From: Liolophura sinensis
Taxonomy: Eukaryota > Mollusca > Polyplacophora > Chitonida > Chitonidae
Reading direction: 5' to 3'
Assembly (NCBI RefSeq): GCF_032854445.1
Contig: NC_088302.1
Span: forward strand, 9,667,338-9,731,337
DNA: 64,000 nucleotides
In this document: positions 1-13,718 of the stretch, in pieces
Layout of the letters: each line of letters starts with the position of its first letter
Position numbering within the stretch: position 1 is the stretch's first letter
Position numbers and translations under genes: made by a program
Notes under the pieces: model-generated
What the model was told of the DNA's origin: nothing
Databases searched by the model: none
The model's input: the letters and a program-made list of their open reading frames with translations, nothing else

Positions 1-1083
1 ACGTCACAGATACCCTCTGAGTCACAACAACACATCGTAGAATCTGATTTTTTAAAACCAATTTACTCGATTCTAAAAATTCTAAAAAAAAGAGAATGAA
101 TTATTGTTTGAAATGTGTTTATTGGTCTTTCATCTGATATATACTCTATTTTAGTGTTTTCTTCTGCCTTCACGTTATAATTTTCTCAGTTTTAGTGGTG
201 ATCGTTGTTTTAGAAATAGGTCTTGCAATTACTGATATGGAAAGTCCATTATGGTTGAAGATTTGTATGCAAATGTATATGTCCACAAAACGCCCAGATG
301 TACAACTATTTTTTTCCACATAATAAAGTCGCTGTTTCTCCGAAATCCCAAAAGATGTAAAGCTCTTATCTAGAATAACGGATGCTGAACGTTTCCGTCC
401 GCTTCTAAATTTCAGGTGGGCGTTTTTTGTCTACCGGTAACTTAACTTGAGTGATTTCCTTCCTGCTAACTTGCCTGAGAATTGATAACTTAGCCTCCCT
501 CTTGTCTAACGGTTCCTAGAATTAACCCTTATCTACAATGACAAAGCTAATTAATTATTGACAAACCACAGTGTGAGAACCGCCTAAAAGGTATATTTGT
601 ACCTTGTATATCTTCCAGGAATGATTCTGATTCAATAATCGCAAGATCCATTTACTTAAAACACCAGTTCTGAAAAGAATGTGCTAGAAATAACTATATG
701 ATTCTCGATAGGATGTAAGCGTCAAGTGAAACATCCGTGAAACCACTCATAATCAGCAAATTATAGAAAATAGAAAATCAAACGTAAGACCCATGTACAG
801 AAGAACATAAAACAGCAGTTTTATGACCCCCTGACTCGCATAGTCTCTGTATAATTTAGGTACATGTATATAGAATTGCATGTGGAATACAGTTTTATGT
901 ATATGGATTGCACCCGTCCATAAAGCGATGTGCTGACGGAATAAACATGGCCGCTTATACCGTCACTATCCTCGGGATATTCTTATGGGGCCTTTTCCTA
1001 GAGATGATGGTCACCAGTCTGCGCTTTACTGTTCGAGTTTCAACGATCATCGTCATTTGTTTGTTTACTCGTTTCTTTATTCC
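1..1083. other. intergenic, no gene seen
   Basis: AT-rich sequence with no open frame that looks coding and no recognisable repeat. Short open frames near 908-1213 run into the reverse-strand SINE copy that follows and are not credible genes. Confidence 0.6.
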
Positions 1084-1190
1084 ATCAAGAGTGTTTTACG
1101 TCGTACTCAAAAATATTTCACTTACACGACGGCGACCAGCAAAATGGTGGAAGGAAACCGGCCAAATACCAGTGGAAACCCTCATCATAG
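1084..1190 (-). repeat. SINE-like family A copy, reverse orientation, partial
   Basis: The reverse complement matches the 3' half of the copies at 57061 and 58560: the ATAATGCTGGCC-type core (degenerate here), the TCGT(A/G)TAAGTGAAATATT segment and the TACGACGTAAAAC ending. Head and (AAAT)n tail are not clear. On either strand the repeat happens to be open, which creates spurious peptides resembling those from the 57 kb copy. Confidence 0.7.
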
Positions 1191-1485
1191 GCTTCGTTAC
1201 ATTTATTAGATGACGTTTGAAATGTGGTGACTTCGTTCCATGTCATAAGTTCTTGATTAAAAACACTACTATGGCAACTATACTTCATGGAAAGCCTTCA
1301 CTCTTCTCGATTCTTAAATTCAACGGTGAGTTTACCAATCTGTTATTTACATCCACTGATTCACTTCACATAAAGTTCGCAAGTCACCGAGAAAGGACTC
1401 AAAATGAAACGTTGACAAAAATCAATATTTTCTACCTAAATTTCGTCATCAACGGGATTATTTACAGTAATCGGTAAATGTCATC

Positions 1486-1640
1486 ATGTTAATATAATTA
1501 AAGACGTTCAGCAAAGAGTAAAACCAGAGCAGCGACGACAATGTGATTGCTGGCAAATGATCACGCATAACCGGTGAAATACAGCCTTTTGTCAGTGTAC
1601 CTCAGTCAGGGTTTGTCCGTCCTGGTAGTTAACTGCACAT
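1486..1640 (-). repeat. dispersed family B element, partial, reverse orientation
   Basis: The reverse complement carries the family B 3' half: a CCTGAGGTAA-like segment, ACAAGAGGCCG-like, CACCGGTTA, GACCATTTGCCAGC-like, a CTGCTCTGGTTTTAC-like stretch, and the terminal GTCTTTAATTATA. The best complete copies are at 26370-26625 and 59400-59657. No open frame of consequence; it looks non-autonomous. Confidence 0.7.
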
Positions 1641-2939
1641 TTTAGTATTACACTGAGCTTCTGTCTCATAGCGGTCATAGTTTGTATCTGATTACGCTGA
1701 CCCCGGGGTGTATTAACGTTCATCTTTATTACGTCAACAAGCGTCTTATATGTACAGCTGGGATACCTATATTTGTATTTGACTTGAAAATATTTCATGG
1801 AATATTAGTTTTGAAATTCGAATTGGGTGCAATGCATGCCTAGAATATCGACAACTTTCCCTACATCCTGCTTCTCTATTACATGTTACCATCTCTATTT
1901 ACTGTTTATATATAATGTTTTCTTACATATTCTTTTGGTAAGGATTTTTCCTTTCGTGTTTTGGGCTATTCAGGAAAAGACCCTTCTTGGTCACTGTGCG
2001 GTATAAGATGTCAGACTTCACGCTGAAGTTCAGAGATGGTGGTCGTCAGATTGTGTTTTCCTGCTCGCGTTTGAGGGATTATCCTCATTACTCCCACTTC
2101 ACCCCCCACCCCCACCCCCACCCCAAGCCCACCCCCACTCGTACCCGCCACAAATATTCTAATAGGCTTTCCGTTAGAGTTTCTTTAGACGTCTACAGTG
2201 TTTCTCTGCATGTCATGGATTATCCTTTTTATTTAGCTAACCACTTTCAGCCCAAACAAATCACAGCGCTATGCCTTTTTTCTTGCCTGTCAATTTGCCA
2301 ACCATAACGAACCAATAGCCAAGACTCTGAACAGGAACCCAGCCGATCAGATGATTGCTTGTACAGCCACGAAGAATAAGTTTTTCCCCTAAGAAATTGT
2401 CGTCTCGGTTCAACAGTTGCTAAAAGAACTTGTAATAAAGGTCAACTGACATGTATGTGAACATATTTAGGGGTTCTTTGTCTGGGCAAAGAACAGTGTA
2501 ACTTGTAAGTACCTGTGACAAATCTAAAATAAACCAATACACTGTCAACCTAAATCGCACACCTGCCAAACACTATAGGCCTACTGGTCCGTAATATTGT
2601 AAGTAAACACGACTTATCACCAGCAAACCAGGATGACGCTGTAAGGTTAGTCGATTTTTACTGTTATGTACAAATATTTTAGTAACGTGTTTAAACAGAA
2701 ATAAAGAGCATTTATAACATCAAAATGCTAGATTCTTAAGATTTTTGGTCTGTACAGGTAGCAATATTATCTCGCTGTGCTGCTTTGGTTGCCTTTCCAT
2801 GCGTTTGTCGAGGCACAGGTAGAGCTGTTATATCGTGTTTTGTTATTAAACGTTACGATCTCTCTGTTATCACCTTAGCTCTTCAATACTAAACACCGTA
2901 CTTTTTTCTTGCTAATGTTTCGTGTTGAGAATAGGAGGC
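1641..2939. other. intergenic with C-rich tract
   Basis: No gene seen. The only distinctive sequence is a run of CACCCC-type repeats at about 2101-2142, G-rich on the minus strand. The open frame crossing it (1987-2307) is compositionally driven and is not supported as a gene. Confidence 0.55.
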
Positions 2940-3146
2940 TTTCATTGCCTAGTTCAAATTCCTAGTTCTGTGAGTTCAAATCCGGGTCATGCTGGCTTCC
3001 TCTCCGGTCTTATACGTATGAAGCTAGTAACCCTGTGTATGGTCGTGGCTCTGCCCAGTTTCCTCACACCATAATGCGGGCGCCGTCGTATAAGTCAAAT
3101 ATTCTTGACGGCGCAAAACAACAATCACATAAATAAATAAATAAAT
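2940..3146 (+). repeat. SINE-like family A, near full length
   Basis: Has a tRNA-like B box (GAGTTCAAATCC near 2971), the middle segment with GGTCGTGG and CCCAGTTTCC, a degenerate CACCATAATGCGGGC core, the GTCGTATAAGTCAAATATT segment, and an (AAAT)n tail ending near 3146. This tRNA-promoter/body/A-rich-tail layout is that of a polymerase III-driven SINE. It is the most complete A copy with a head in the window. Confidence 0.7.
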
Positions 3147-5402
3147 GTTGGACATCGTGTTTGTGTAAGAGATCGACTAATATTATGTAATTAGAGTTTA
3201 TATATCACAACACCTGATGTAGTTAAGCGCACAACGAACTTGTTCGCATTAATCAAAAACTCCGATTTGAGAAAACTCCTTGTCATACATGCAATGAAGG
3301 GATTCGTTTACATGTATCCATGTTATACAAAGTCCTCAATGGAGAAATGGACAGTGGCGATTCATCGTACACTGGTGCTGTTCGAATAACAGTTTACAGA
3401 GGTATTCATTTCTGTGTTGCGCTCCGTAAAAACTATTGACGGCTAAATTGATTGCAAGTTCCACGTGATTTGGTAGCACGGTAATTACAATTATCTGTTT
3501 GGACCAATCAATAGCAGTTCTAATGAATTTACTTGTGTGGAAATGGGTTACCGTTCCCTTAATTTGATCTCGTGCTTTCGCGTGGAAGTCTAATACGGAA
3601 GCGATTCTATAACCCTATACACTAGCTGTGTTACAACAGATCTATTTGGAGGCAATTGTTAAATTAGCTCTGGCAGTTTAACAAGACATTGGAGTTTCTT
3701 GGTTTTACTGTGTAACCAGTTTTACCTAACGAAGTGGAATGAAACATTCATTTCCAGTGATAAAATCACCTAGAAAATGCTAAACATTGATAGTTACCGT
3801 CTGTGATAATATTATGCGAGTCCGTGATTCTGTCACAATATAAGCGAATACACGCAATACATATATCTAAAATTGGTTCCTTTAGTGTTATCTGACATCA
3901 TCTTAAATTTTACTGTTAGATATATATGTTATAAAGTTTGAAGCACAACTGCTGATTTACGAACAAACATTGTTGCATTTTTGTACATTTTTGTACGTTT
4001 CTGTAAACGTTTCTGGAATGTTTATTTCTTTCCAGATCAGTGTGCGTGTGTTCTCTTTCAACGTGACCATACACATGAATTATCATTTTCTTCATCGTGA
4101 TTGTAATTGTCTTATATAAAGCTGTGATGGTTATGAGGTATCTTACCGCTGATGGTGTTGATGTCCTTGTCGTTGTTGCTTATGATGAAGATGATACGCT
4201 TTTATTTAGAAAATGCCATCTGCACTTATAAATCATTTCAAATAATTCATAATTCCACACATGCAGCATAAAATATTGATTTCCAGATTTTCAATTTCAC
4301 TGCAGGAGACATGCTGACATGCATAACACAGAATCTCATCACGATCAAGTCTGAAGCACTGAACTCGATTTAGTGGAGGTTTTTTGTTTGTTTGTTTTTG
4401 TTTTTTGTTTTTTTTTGTTTTTTTTTTCATTTTGGCACGAAAGATGGCTGCTGCTGCGAGCGAGGTAAGGATTTTTAATATAACTATGTAATATACAATA
4501 TGGCATGCCATCAATGTGTGCGACTTTCCAACCAATCGAATTGATTAACTATTTTAACACGTCATGATTATAAAGTCTTGTAATTAGTGAGTGAGTTGGT
4601 ATCGTGAGGTCACATGTCGATGATCAACAAATATGCAAAATGGCGGAGGTCACCACAAATAGCTATTTCTGTCGGACCCTGAGAAAAGTTTACGTTTTAA
4701 TTAGTTTATGTACATAAATACTGAGTTATATGGTGAGTCATATCTGCGTGTTTTATCAATACCTCGGTGTGTGTGTGCAAACTGGACCTGTTATGGTCTA
4801 TTGCAATACGTACGGTAAGCGCTGCGCACACGCTGATACCAATGATGCTGCCACAGGTATGCATGGCGACGATCGAAATCTGATAGTCAGCGACACAGTC
4901 GTGAGGACGATGTGCCTGCATAACAGATCGATACAGGACTTAATTTTAATACATACCTCCACTCATATACAATGGATTGCATACCTGCGCTAACATTAAG
5001 ATCTCTCAATAGATGGATTTGGAGGGATAAATAGATGTTGTGTGTATTAACAGAAGGATTAGGTACTAGGGTTATACGCTTTAACGCACATGGCTGATTA
5101 AATCCTACTTCATACCGGGTGCGGTATTGTACAGCCTGGATGGTTACCATTTTTTTTCGCGTACCCATTCTTAGGCTGAACTTTGGGAAGATAACTTTTA
5201 GGCGCTTTCACTAAAGTTACAAGAACCCCTCATGGGCAGTTCTTGACACGCTTTAATACTGAATGCTTTGGCACCGGCTACACAATAATAGCTGGTTTAT
5301 GAAGACAAAGTGTGCACGGGTCCTGCGTCTCAATGGGAGACAGTCCAGGTACTTTGAACCTCACCTGGTCACACCTTTAATTAACAATAATGCAGAGTTC
5401 AC
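3147..5402. other. intergenic upstream of the first gene
   Basis: No gene or recognised element. A T/G-rich low-complexity stretch lies at about 4380-4437. Overlapping open frames on both strands at 4706-5168 have no coding character and no homology I can recognise. Confidence 0.55.
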
Positions 5403-5535
5403 GGTATTTATATTTAGGGCTTTGACTAAGGATTGAAAGGACACAAGTCTTCAGCACTGTGGCACTGTGTTATCATTCTCATCAAGGTACCAGAACATAT
5501 GTAAATTGTCATCGCTGTTAGACTTCTATAGCAGT
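5403..5535 (+). promoter_or_regulatory. possible core promoter and 5' UTR of TRIM-like gene 1
   Basis: A TATA-like TATTTATATTTA lies at 5405-5416, about 120 bases before the preferred start codon. No in-frame ATG occurs between it and 5536. The open frame extends upstream of 5536 only from non-ATG codons, so this is more likely 5' UTR than coding. An upstream non-coding exon cannot be excluded. AT-rich background makes TATA-like words common, so the call is weak. Confidence 0.2.
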
Positions 5536-8500
5536 ATGGATTTTTCAGACGACTGGCCTCCATGCTACATATACAGGCTTACGCACAAACCATCTTCTAT
5601 GCTTGTAGCAGCTCAACCTAAAGGCAGTCAAGCAGACATGGACGACTCGGATAAGATGGAGGATTTGGATTTACTAGAGAAGACTTTGGACGAAGTAATG
5701 CTGCGCTCTCCGATCAGCCCTGATAAGGCTTGGGATTATTATTGGCTTTCATTTGGGGAGGACCAGACGGGTTCCCCTGCGCAGACGGAACACGGGCCAC
5801 ATTTGGCGGGAAACGAACATGACCAAAAAACGGAACAGCACAGCATACAAAACGAGGGCATCGAGGAACCGCGGCCCTCTGTCCCAAAGCTAAGGGAAAG
5901 TCCCGAGTCACCCGGTAAAATACGCCGACAACCTACGGAATCACCCGAAGCAGGGCTGAGCGAATTATTGGCATGTCCGATCACGACCAACGTTATTTGT
6001 AATGGAGAGGGAGGGGTGAATGGGGACTTGGCACAAGGACAATCAACAGATTCTGGCAGACCGCACAGCCGTATTGTGAACTTAAAATCTGATTTGTCTA
6101 GTGCTGTAGGAACTAGCGGTGTTAATACATCGAGCTCATTATTTACAACCAAACAAAACATTAAAGCTGCCAGGCCGCGAAGTCTTGCCACTGCTGGCCA
6201 TCGGGTGTGTTTACCGTTAACTGTTGAAAAGGTCAAAGCTGTCACAGCTGGTGAAGGTAACATTCCCATTGATATTCACGGAGAGACATTCCCATATGCT
6301 GACGAGGACGACTCGCTAGCTCAATCCAACCTAACTTGGTACTGCCGTGCACCGTCCAGCAGTTTTGACGCTGGCTTTACAAACGGTGCCACAGACAGTG
6401 CGGATTTCGTCATGTATCGATATGGCTACACGGGATATTCGGACAGCGGGTCTCGGCGGTACCAGGGAGGGTCGAGCGGCCAGAGTTCCAGCTACAGGAG
6501 CCCTACACTCTCACAAAGATCTTCGTATTCACGACCAACCATGATATCATCCATTTCGCCAGTTTCATACGGAAGCGGATCTAGGAATACATCGTATTGT
6601 TCATCTAGTCTTCGGCGATCGACTTCCTTAGGGAATGATCGGCCGTATTATACACGGAGCAGCACGGACAATGGCTCTGGCTCCAGACTGTATTATGATT
6701 ACAGTTCTCCCACTCCAGGTACATACCGAAAGACGTCAACGGCGACCGTCAATTCTATGCCAGAAGGTATGAAGAAAAACGATGCGGAATCAGTCAGTTC
6801 AAAAAACAATATTTCAAAAACAGACACAGGTTCGAATTTATTGGACAAAAACCGTGAAAAAGATAATAATAAAAGCGCGGACGTTGTTGTTGGAAAAGCT
6901 CAAACTACCACACCATGGTACCATTCGGCGTATTCTACGTACAGCAGTCCTAGTAAAAGTGCAACCGATGGAGAAGAGAAATCTGGGGCAAGTGCTGAGA
7001 AGCAAACAACTGGGGAGGGTCATAAGAAGGCACCTGGTCGTTTTTATATCAACATGAATTATGAGCGGTGTTACCCGAATTCTAGAACAGCTGAACAAAG
7101 AACAGGTACAGAGAAAGTAATGAGTCCGTCAGATAAGAAAAAAATGTCGTATCAGTCTACGCAGCCAGTTAATTTGACACAGGATGGGCCAGATGACAAG
7201 ACAAAAGTTGTCAGCCAACTTAGGCTAAATAACTCGGACGAAAAACAAAACAAGTATACACATAACAGGCAAATATGGTCACGGGCAGCTGATTGTACAA
7301 ATATAAGCTCAGAAAATCATAGTGATAGTAGTGAAAGAAGAGGACGTCGTGAGATTTCAAACAGTGAACAGTCTGTAGTACATATCACAACAGCTGGTGA
7401 GAAAAAAATTCAAAATATTGATTTAAAAGTGTCTGGAAAAGTGAAAGAGGCCACAGGGGATAAAGCGGATACGTCGGTGAGTGATCGAAATTTCAAAGAC
7501 TCATCCAGTCATTGTTTAAAGTCATCTCGCGGTCTGACAAGTACACCGTGGCATACAGCTATGGGCGCGAATGTTCAGTCGACTCACTCATCCGAGTCGG
7601 CAAACGAAGAGGACGCAGGCAAGAACATGGAGGGCACGAGCAGACGGCACGAGAGCAGGGACAGCTACAGAAACAGACACAAAAGCGAAGAAGAGGATTA
7701 CGTCCTCACGGAATCCACAGCTTCATTTGTGTTTCGGAACGGACAGTGGGTGCCAGAAGGGGGATCAGACGACAGTTCTACCTCAACTCACAAGCCTCCT
7801 GAGAGAGTGACTTCAACGTACAGCGCGGCGCCATTGTCGTCGTCAACTCAGTCTAGGATAGACTCCACCTCGACGACCCGCGGGTCGGAGTTGTCAAACA
7901 GTGGACGTGATATGCCTTACAGATCAACATCCCAGTCATCTGCTGGTAGCGTGAGTTCGTCCAAATATGAATCTGCCTCATCTATGCCCGACTCTCCCGG
8001 GGTTTCAACCAGTTGGTATCATTCAAGGGGAGGTAATTCTGAGCGGTCTGAGGACAGATATCGGGGTCGTCCTGACACTACGAACACTGACTCAACCCAG
8101 ACTCAAGCTAATAACACTGCTATGAACTTATATACCGAGAGAATGAATATTATTTCTGGCTTTGATCGAGACATGGATAGGGAAAGAAACAGAGACAATC
8201 CTCAACAGACGGTGGTTACAGAAAAACTTCACATTCCTATGTCACCTCCTACTTTTACTGTAGGCAGCCCGAAGAATAAAACAACGGGTAGTTATTTGGA
8301 TCAAGATTCCGGTAGGAGACAAATATCAGTCGATAATGCAACAGCTTCATCTTCGTCAGGGCGACGTGGTAATTTGGGATCAACAAGTGGCAGGTCGGGT
8401 GAGTTCTCCTTTGATAGAGGTACAAAAGAAACTCGATCAATGGCGGCATCTGCAACTTCTAATACACCGTATTATGTGACAGAACCACCCGAGGAAGAAA

Positions 8501-10414
8501 TAAGTCGAACCGACTCTAACAATGACAAAACTTCAATTCAGGACCGGACTTCACAGTCCGATGACAACACAATACTCTTTATTGACGAAGATAATATAGT
8601 TGAGATAACCGATGACAAGCCTATGGGAGCTCAAATTTCAAGCTCTGACAGGTATGCCAGTAACAGTCGCCATTGCCGCGAAGAAAACCTATTTAAATCT
8701 AGCCATGGGACTGTAGAGTCACGACGCGGTGTAAGCTCAAGGGACACAGCCGAATTGCCCGCAGGTGTAGACATTACAACCGGCTCGAGCGACCTGACAG
8801 GTCAGCCCTACAGCGGTGGAAATGTAAATAGAGAAAATAACACGACCTCTTCCGCCGGGTCTAGTCAGCCAAATATAACAGGCTTCAGTGGTCTAGAGAG
8901 AAAATCACAGCACTCTGGAGAGAAGCGGGTCAGCGGAGACGGAACTGACGTTAGGAGTCCCAGTCAAGACACCTCATGTGTAGGTGAAAAAAGCTCGCTT
9001 AGTACAAATGAAAGGCTTGACACTGTCTCAACAGCAGAGCGACCCGGGCCAACCACACAACTGCCGAGAAATAGTTCAGGCAGTGACTCACAACACCAGG
9101 ACGACGGAGCGTTAGACAGCATCGAGAACACAAGAGGTTTTTCTGATCGAGGGAGCATGTCGAACAACCAGATAAGCGAGAGACGAGGTGGAATTTATTA
9201 CAATGAGAACGTCTCCCGGAGAAATGTCACCGGTCTTCTCGCCTCCGATCAGGAGGATCGCAGGAGGGCTTTGGCCCTTTCGCAAACAGAGACTAGGCGC
9301 AGTGGTGAAATGCTTCAAACTAACGACCGATCTGAAGTGAGGCAAACACACGCAGGTCAGACCGCAACGAGGAGAGCGGCCGGAGTAGAAGTGTCTAAGG
9401 ACGGGGACAGAAGTCGATCGAGAGACGTAACGGACACCATAGACAGGAACCGTATAGACACCGAATACAGAACTGAGACCCCCAGCGGAGATGTCCAGGT
9501 ATCCAAGGTGAGAGAGGACAGACATACCCACAGCCACCAGGATAGACAATTACAGGCAGAAATAAAAAAGGACGGTAGGGAAGTCAGACAGTCCTCCTCA
9601 TCCAAATCCGAGTCGGCTCAAGTGTCACGTGTGACAGAGTCTGGCGATTCCAGAGTCTCACAGCGGCAGGAGAGACACTTCAAGAGTTCCAAGGTGACCA
9701 GGAGCAGCAGGACTTCCGGTTCCGGTTTCTCCAGAGACGGATCACTGCAAAAGGCCATTGGATTTGGATCTGACGACTCTGACGACGATTGGCCGCGCGG
9801 TGGACGAAGTCGTGACTTTGGAGACGGTTCGGCGGTGTCCACCGGTGGGGAAGTTGACCGGTACACCGGACGAGAGTCTGACTCCGATACTGAGCTAAAG
9901 GACGACGAACCTTACAGAGAAACCATTGTCCATGAGAACAAAGCGGCCGAAGTGTTGACCAATTCCGTGTCTCGAACCGACAGAGAAGGAACCATAACTC
10001 TTGCCGAGGAACGCCAGCGAGGACTGCTGGATCGTGGAGTGACTAGGAATATTTCTGAGAGTGGCAATATTTCCACCCAACGCGTGCTACAGCGCCAACA
10101 GGTTCAGTCCGCAAGGAGGACGGCATCGTCCAGCTACTCGCGGTCAAGTGGAAGTGGAGGTGGGGATTCTGGGACTGTGTCTGCCGAAGACGAAGCCGTG
10201 ATTCTTGCGGCATTGATAGGGAGACTCGAAGAGAAGGAGGTTGCCCCGTTCAGCGCCAGTGATCACCTGTCTCGACAGACCTCCACGATGGGATCGGAGA
10301 GTGGGGCCATTGTGCCTATGGTGAGGAATACGGAGGATGTAGAAGGGGAGGAAAATGCCCAGAGTGCGGAGGAGCAGTCCAGAGCAATCGCACGTGCCAA
10401 GCTTGAATTCCAAG
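5536..10414 (+). CDS. TRIM-like gene 1, exon 1: giant disordered N-terminal region
   Basis: This single uninterrupted 4879-base exon encodes residues 1-1626 of a predicted 1963-aa protein. The start ATG at 5536 has A at -3 and G at +4; a second ATG at 5638 is also in good context. The N-terminus (MDFSDDWPP..., then an acidic LLEKTLDEV stretch near residues 43-56) is the only part that looks foldable. The rest is Ser/Thr/Arg/Gly/Asp/Asn-rich with Tyr-rich patches near residues 295-400. Short aromatic motifs recur: TPWYHSA (W461), TPWHTAM (W672), TSWYHSR (W827), TPYYVTE (Y979-Y980). An acidic DDSDDDWPRGG patch lies near 1415-1425. The exon ends AAG|GTAAGA, phase 1, and the split codon with exon 2 gives Ala. 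No family is recognised for this half; it is probably a disordered scaffold or condensate-forming region (inference). It has no signal peptide or membrane segment. Confidence 0.85.
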
Positions 10415-11805
10415 GTAAGAGGCGACATTTGTTATTAAACATAATACAACGTCAAACCAAAGCTTTCTAAAACGAGATAATACACTGTCAAATTAAAGCG
10501 TTCTAAAACGACAAAATACATGCTGTCAAACTGAGGCGTTCTATGAGGACACAGTGTGTCGTGTCTTTCGTGACAAATTCCAACTGGATAGATCTATATA
10601 GACAATATTCATTTATTCAGAACAAACTTCATTAGGGCACCACATTATACAGACTTTTAAGAGTTATACATATTTATACACAATGTCTTCGTATTCATGC
10701 CTAATATATTCCTGGTGAATATACATGTAGTGATGGGTTGAACAGTTTGTACGAAGACAGATCAATGCTAAAGCATTAGCATTAAACCCCTCTGGAGTTA
10801 AGACTACACTTCTTCCCTAGACTGAAATAGGACAATCTTTATTTGAGAACACCATACTTTAATTAAATACATATGATATGTGTAGTATGTCAAAGCACTG
10901 ACTAATAACAAAAAATAATATATTTCTAAAATTTGTGTAGGGGCATTTAGTATTATAATGATGTTAAAGTGTGTAAAAACGAATTATGCGCTGTAACCAA
11001 TGCACTGATAGTTGGTATTGTGTCTCACAAATATATCTGAACATATATCCTTATTCTATGTTGTCGCCATAAGATTCATACATTCAGCTCCATTAATTAA
11101 AGTTTCAAAAAGCCCATAGTTGTATAAGTAATTAAGTAAATTAAGGTGCAAGCAATGCTAATGTAGGAAATTTATTGTAAGGAAGAAGTGCACTGGTGTT
11201 TTTGCGAACAAACTATTCACATTAATGCATGTATCAAACATGGAAACGCCCAAGATCCGATCATTGAGGACATGTTTAGTAATTCCAGCGATAATTTGCC
11301 CAGGGGCACACAGCTTGAGTATATTCCACCCTAGGCAACATATGTATACAATAATTATAATTAACAGGACATGAACGACAAGCGGAAATAACTGTCACTA
11401 TTGGGAGAACAACAAAAAAAACACAGATCACGTTCTGATACAGAAAAATACAGTACTATCTGCTACATGTACGTTCATTATTTTATAAGTGATATATAAT
11501 TAATGTGAAGTGGGTTTGTCATAAAATCTGGATGGCCGTAGACACTGGTAAAACGATCCTGTATTTTCGCTGGCCTCCATTTATTGGTGTCGGAAATGAC
11601 ATCAATTCGATTTTTCGTGTAGGGGTGCACTTATGGAATAAGAAAAAGAAAATATTATGTTTTTGTAGTTATTAACTGAATTAAAATGCCAGTTATAGAT
11701 ACAGAAGGTATCTTGTGATGAAAAAGTCGAATAATAAAGGATAATCTTTCACTTTTTAAGTAAACAAAAGCCTATAACTGTGTGTTTCAAAGATTGAAAA
11801 AGCTG

Positions 11806-12040
11806 GTCCCAGGATCACGAAGCTGTGTTAGACCTATCAAACCTTGTTCTAACCTCAAAGCGATTTACCTTGCTAAAAATGGGACTTATCTTAGGAAGTT
11901 TTATTTTGATACTCAGAGTTGTCTTAGACTTTTATGACGAAATTGAAAATTAATCTTTAAGTTCAAGTATAAGTTCAGGAATAATACCACAAAGTAAGAT
12001 TAAGACTGACCTACGTGTAAGACAGCTTCTTGACCTTTGC
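11806..12040. repeat. palindromic (MITE-like) dispersed repeat, degenerate
   Basis: The left end, following an AGCTGGTCCCAGGATCAC segment, contains GAAGCTGTGTTA at 11819-11830. An imperfect reverse complement, TAAGACAGCTTC, lies at 12018-12029. Several internal TTAGAC and GTCTTAG words also pair. No coding capacity. The opening resembles a class of molluscan palindromic repeats that I recognise only loosely. Confidence 0.4.
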
Positions 12041-13714
12041 TCAGAAGAAGTTCAAGTAAACTGCTACATCAGAAACAAGATTTTATGTACTTGACAGTAT
12101 TTTCTCAAAGGCTTATCATTTATTGGGATGGAGGGGACAAAACTGAAACTCGATAAGCGCACAGTCAACAAAGATGTTATCATATCACTTGTCACGACAA
12201 TTAATTACAGTGGATTGAAATGGTAAATACATAAAACTGAACTCCTGAAAACGACAGTAGAAACAAACAGTTTGCAGTACATGTAATTTGATAGCTCATG
12301 AATGCATCTACATAGTGAAGAGTATTTTATTAGCTAATCTGTCCAGCATTATGAAGAATTTTCATGAAGTTGTATCATATCAATATATACCCAAAACACT
12401 GTTGATTTTGTTTGTTGTTTTTGCAAAGTTGCTACTTGTGTATTTGAAACACAAGTCTCGAATTATAAACTTGCAATTGATCAGTATAGACGTGGAAAGG
12501 AAAGCACGCACACACTGCGTTATAGTTTACTAATATGGAGGAAACAATTTAAGAAATGAAATAAATTTATTTATCACGGTAAAGGCGTAAAACGTGAGTG
12601 AAACAACAAAAGACAAACAAATGTAGTACACGTGTCGTCATAACAACCACATGTTGAGGACAAATGTTGACACGTCTGTAGGCTAGAGTTTGATGACAGT
12701 ATAGTTACATGTACACTTTCGGAGTGAAATGATCGATATCTGTAAATTTCTGTAGTTGTTCTCTAACAAAATGCCACTCTGTGTTATTGTTTTTTTATAA
12801 AGTTTTCAGATTACACTTCGACAATATGCAGCGTTAAAGTTGGTTGAGTATCGGCATTCCACAAAATAGTAGGTGCACACAAATAATGCAATAGCGCAAT
12901 AAAATACACAACACTGATAGGCCAGCAGCATTACTGCACTCAAAAACACTTCACGTGCCCTGATGGGTACATCTATTTGTACGTCTATTTCTTTTACATG
13001 AGATATAAGCAAACCCTTTATACTAGAATGGGACTATCAATATGTACTTCCATATCATTGTAAACATTTATAAAATGTTTCATTCTTTTCACGATATAAA
13101 AAAAGTATTGAGGAAAAAAGTATTACAGGGTCTCATAAACCACAGACAGTGCGTATTTAGTACACAAATGGCCACGTTAATCACTGCAACAGGGATAAAT
13201 TAATGTTCAGATTTGCTACAGTGATTTGTAGACGGCCGTTTCCATGACTATGATACCTAGATAATGTCAATCACAATGAGGTTATATTTCCCCTCTGTCT
13301 ACCCTATTGTTCAGCTTCTAACATATGGAGCATCGATTTTTCTCCCGATTTTAGTATACATTGTCAACGAGATAGATATATTGGGTTCATTAACATTGAA
13401 GTGTCACTCAGTACTTGTGGGGGTTTAGCGTCGTGGTGTGGCTGCCAGATCACGTGATACATGGGCGGACTTTTTTTTTGTTGTTGTACGAAATGCTTCC
13501 TTGTCTATCTTTATTAAGTAATCCGTGTGGGTATTTTGCGATGATCATCATGTGAAGGCAACGTGAACAGTGTAAGTTATGGCGACTAAATGACGGGGTC
13601 AGCCTGACACGACAATTTAACACCCACACACCCTCAACATTACACAATGGAATAGACCATCCCTGTGGTGACAATGCTACATTGGGAAAAGCTGAAGCCA
13701 ATCCTGAATTATTA

Positions 13715-13718
<4 letters not shown>

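Noticed and set aside
5739..6269. Minus-strand open frame of 176 codons inside exon 1 of gene 1
   Set aside because: Antisense shadow of a GC-richer coding exon; no recognisable domain and no splice context.
9112..9549. Minus-strand open frame of 145 codons inside exon 1 of gene 1
   Set aside because: Antisense shadow of the repetitive Arg/Ser-rich coding strand.
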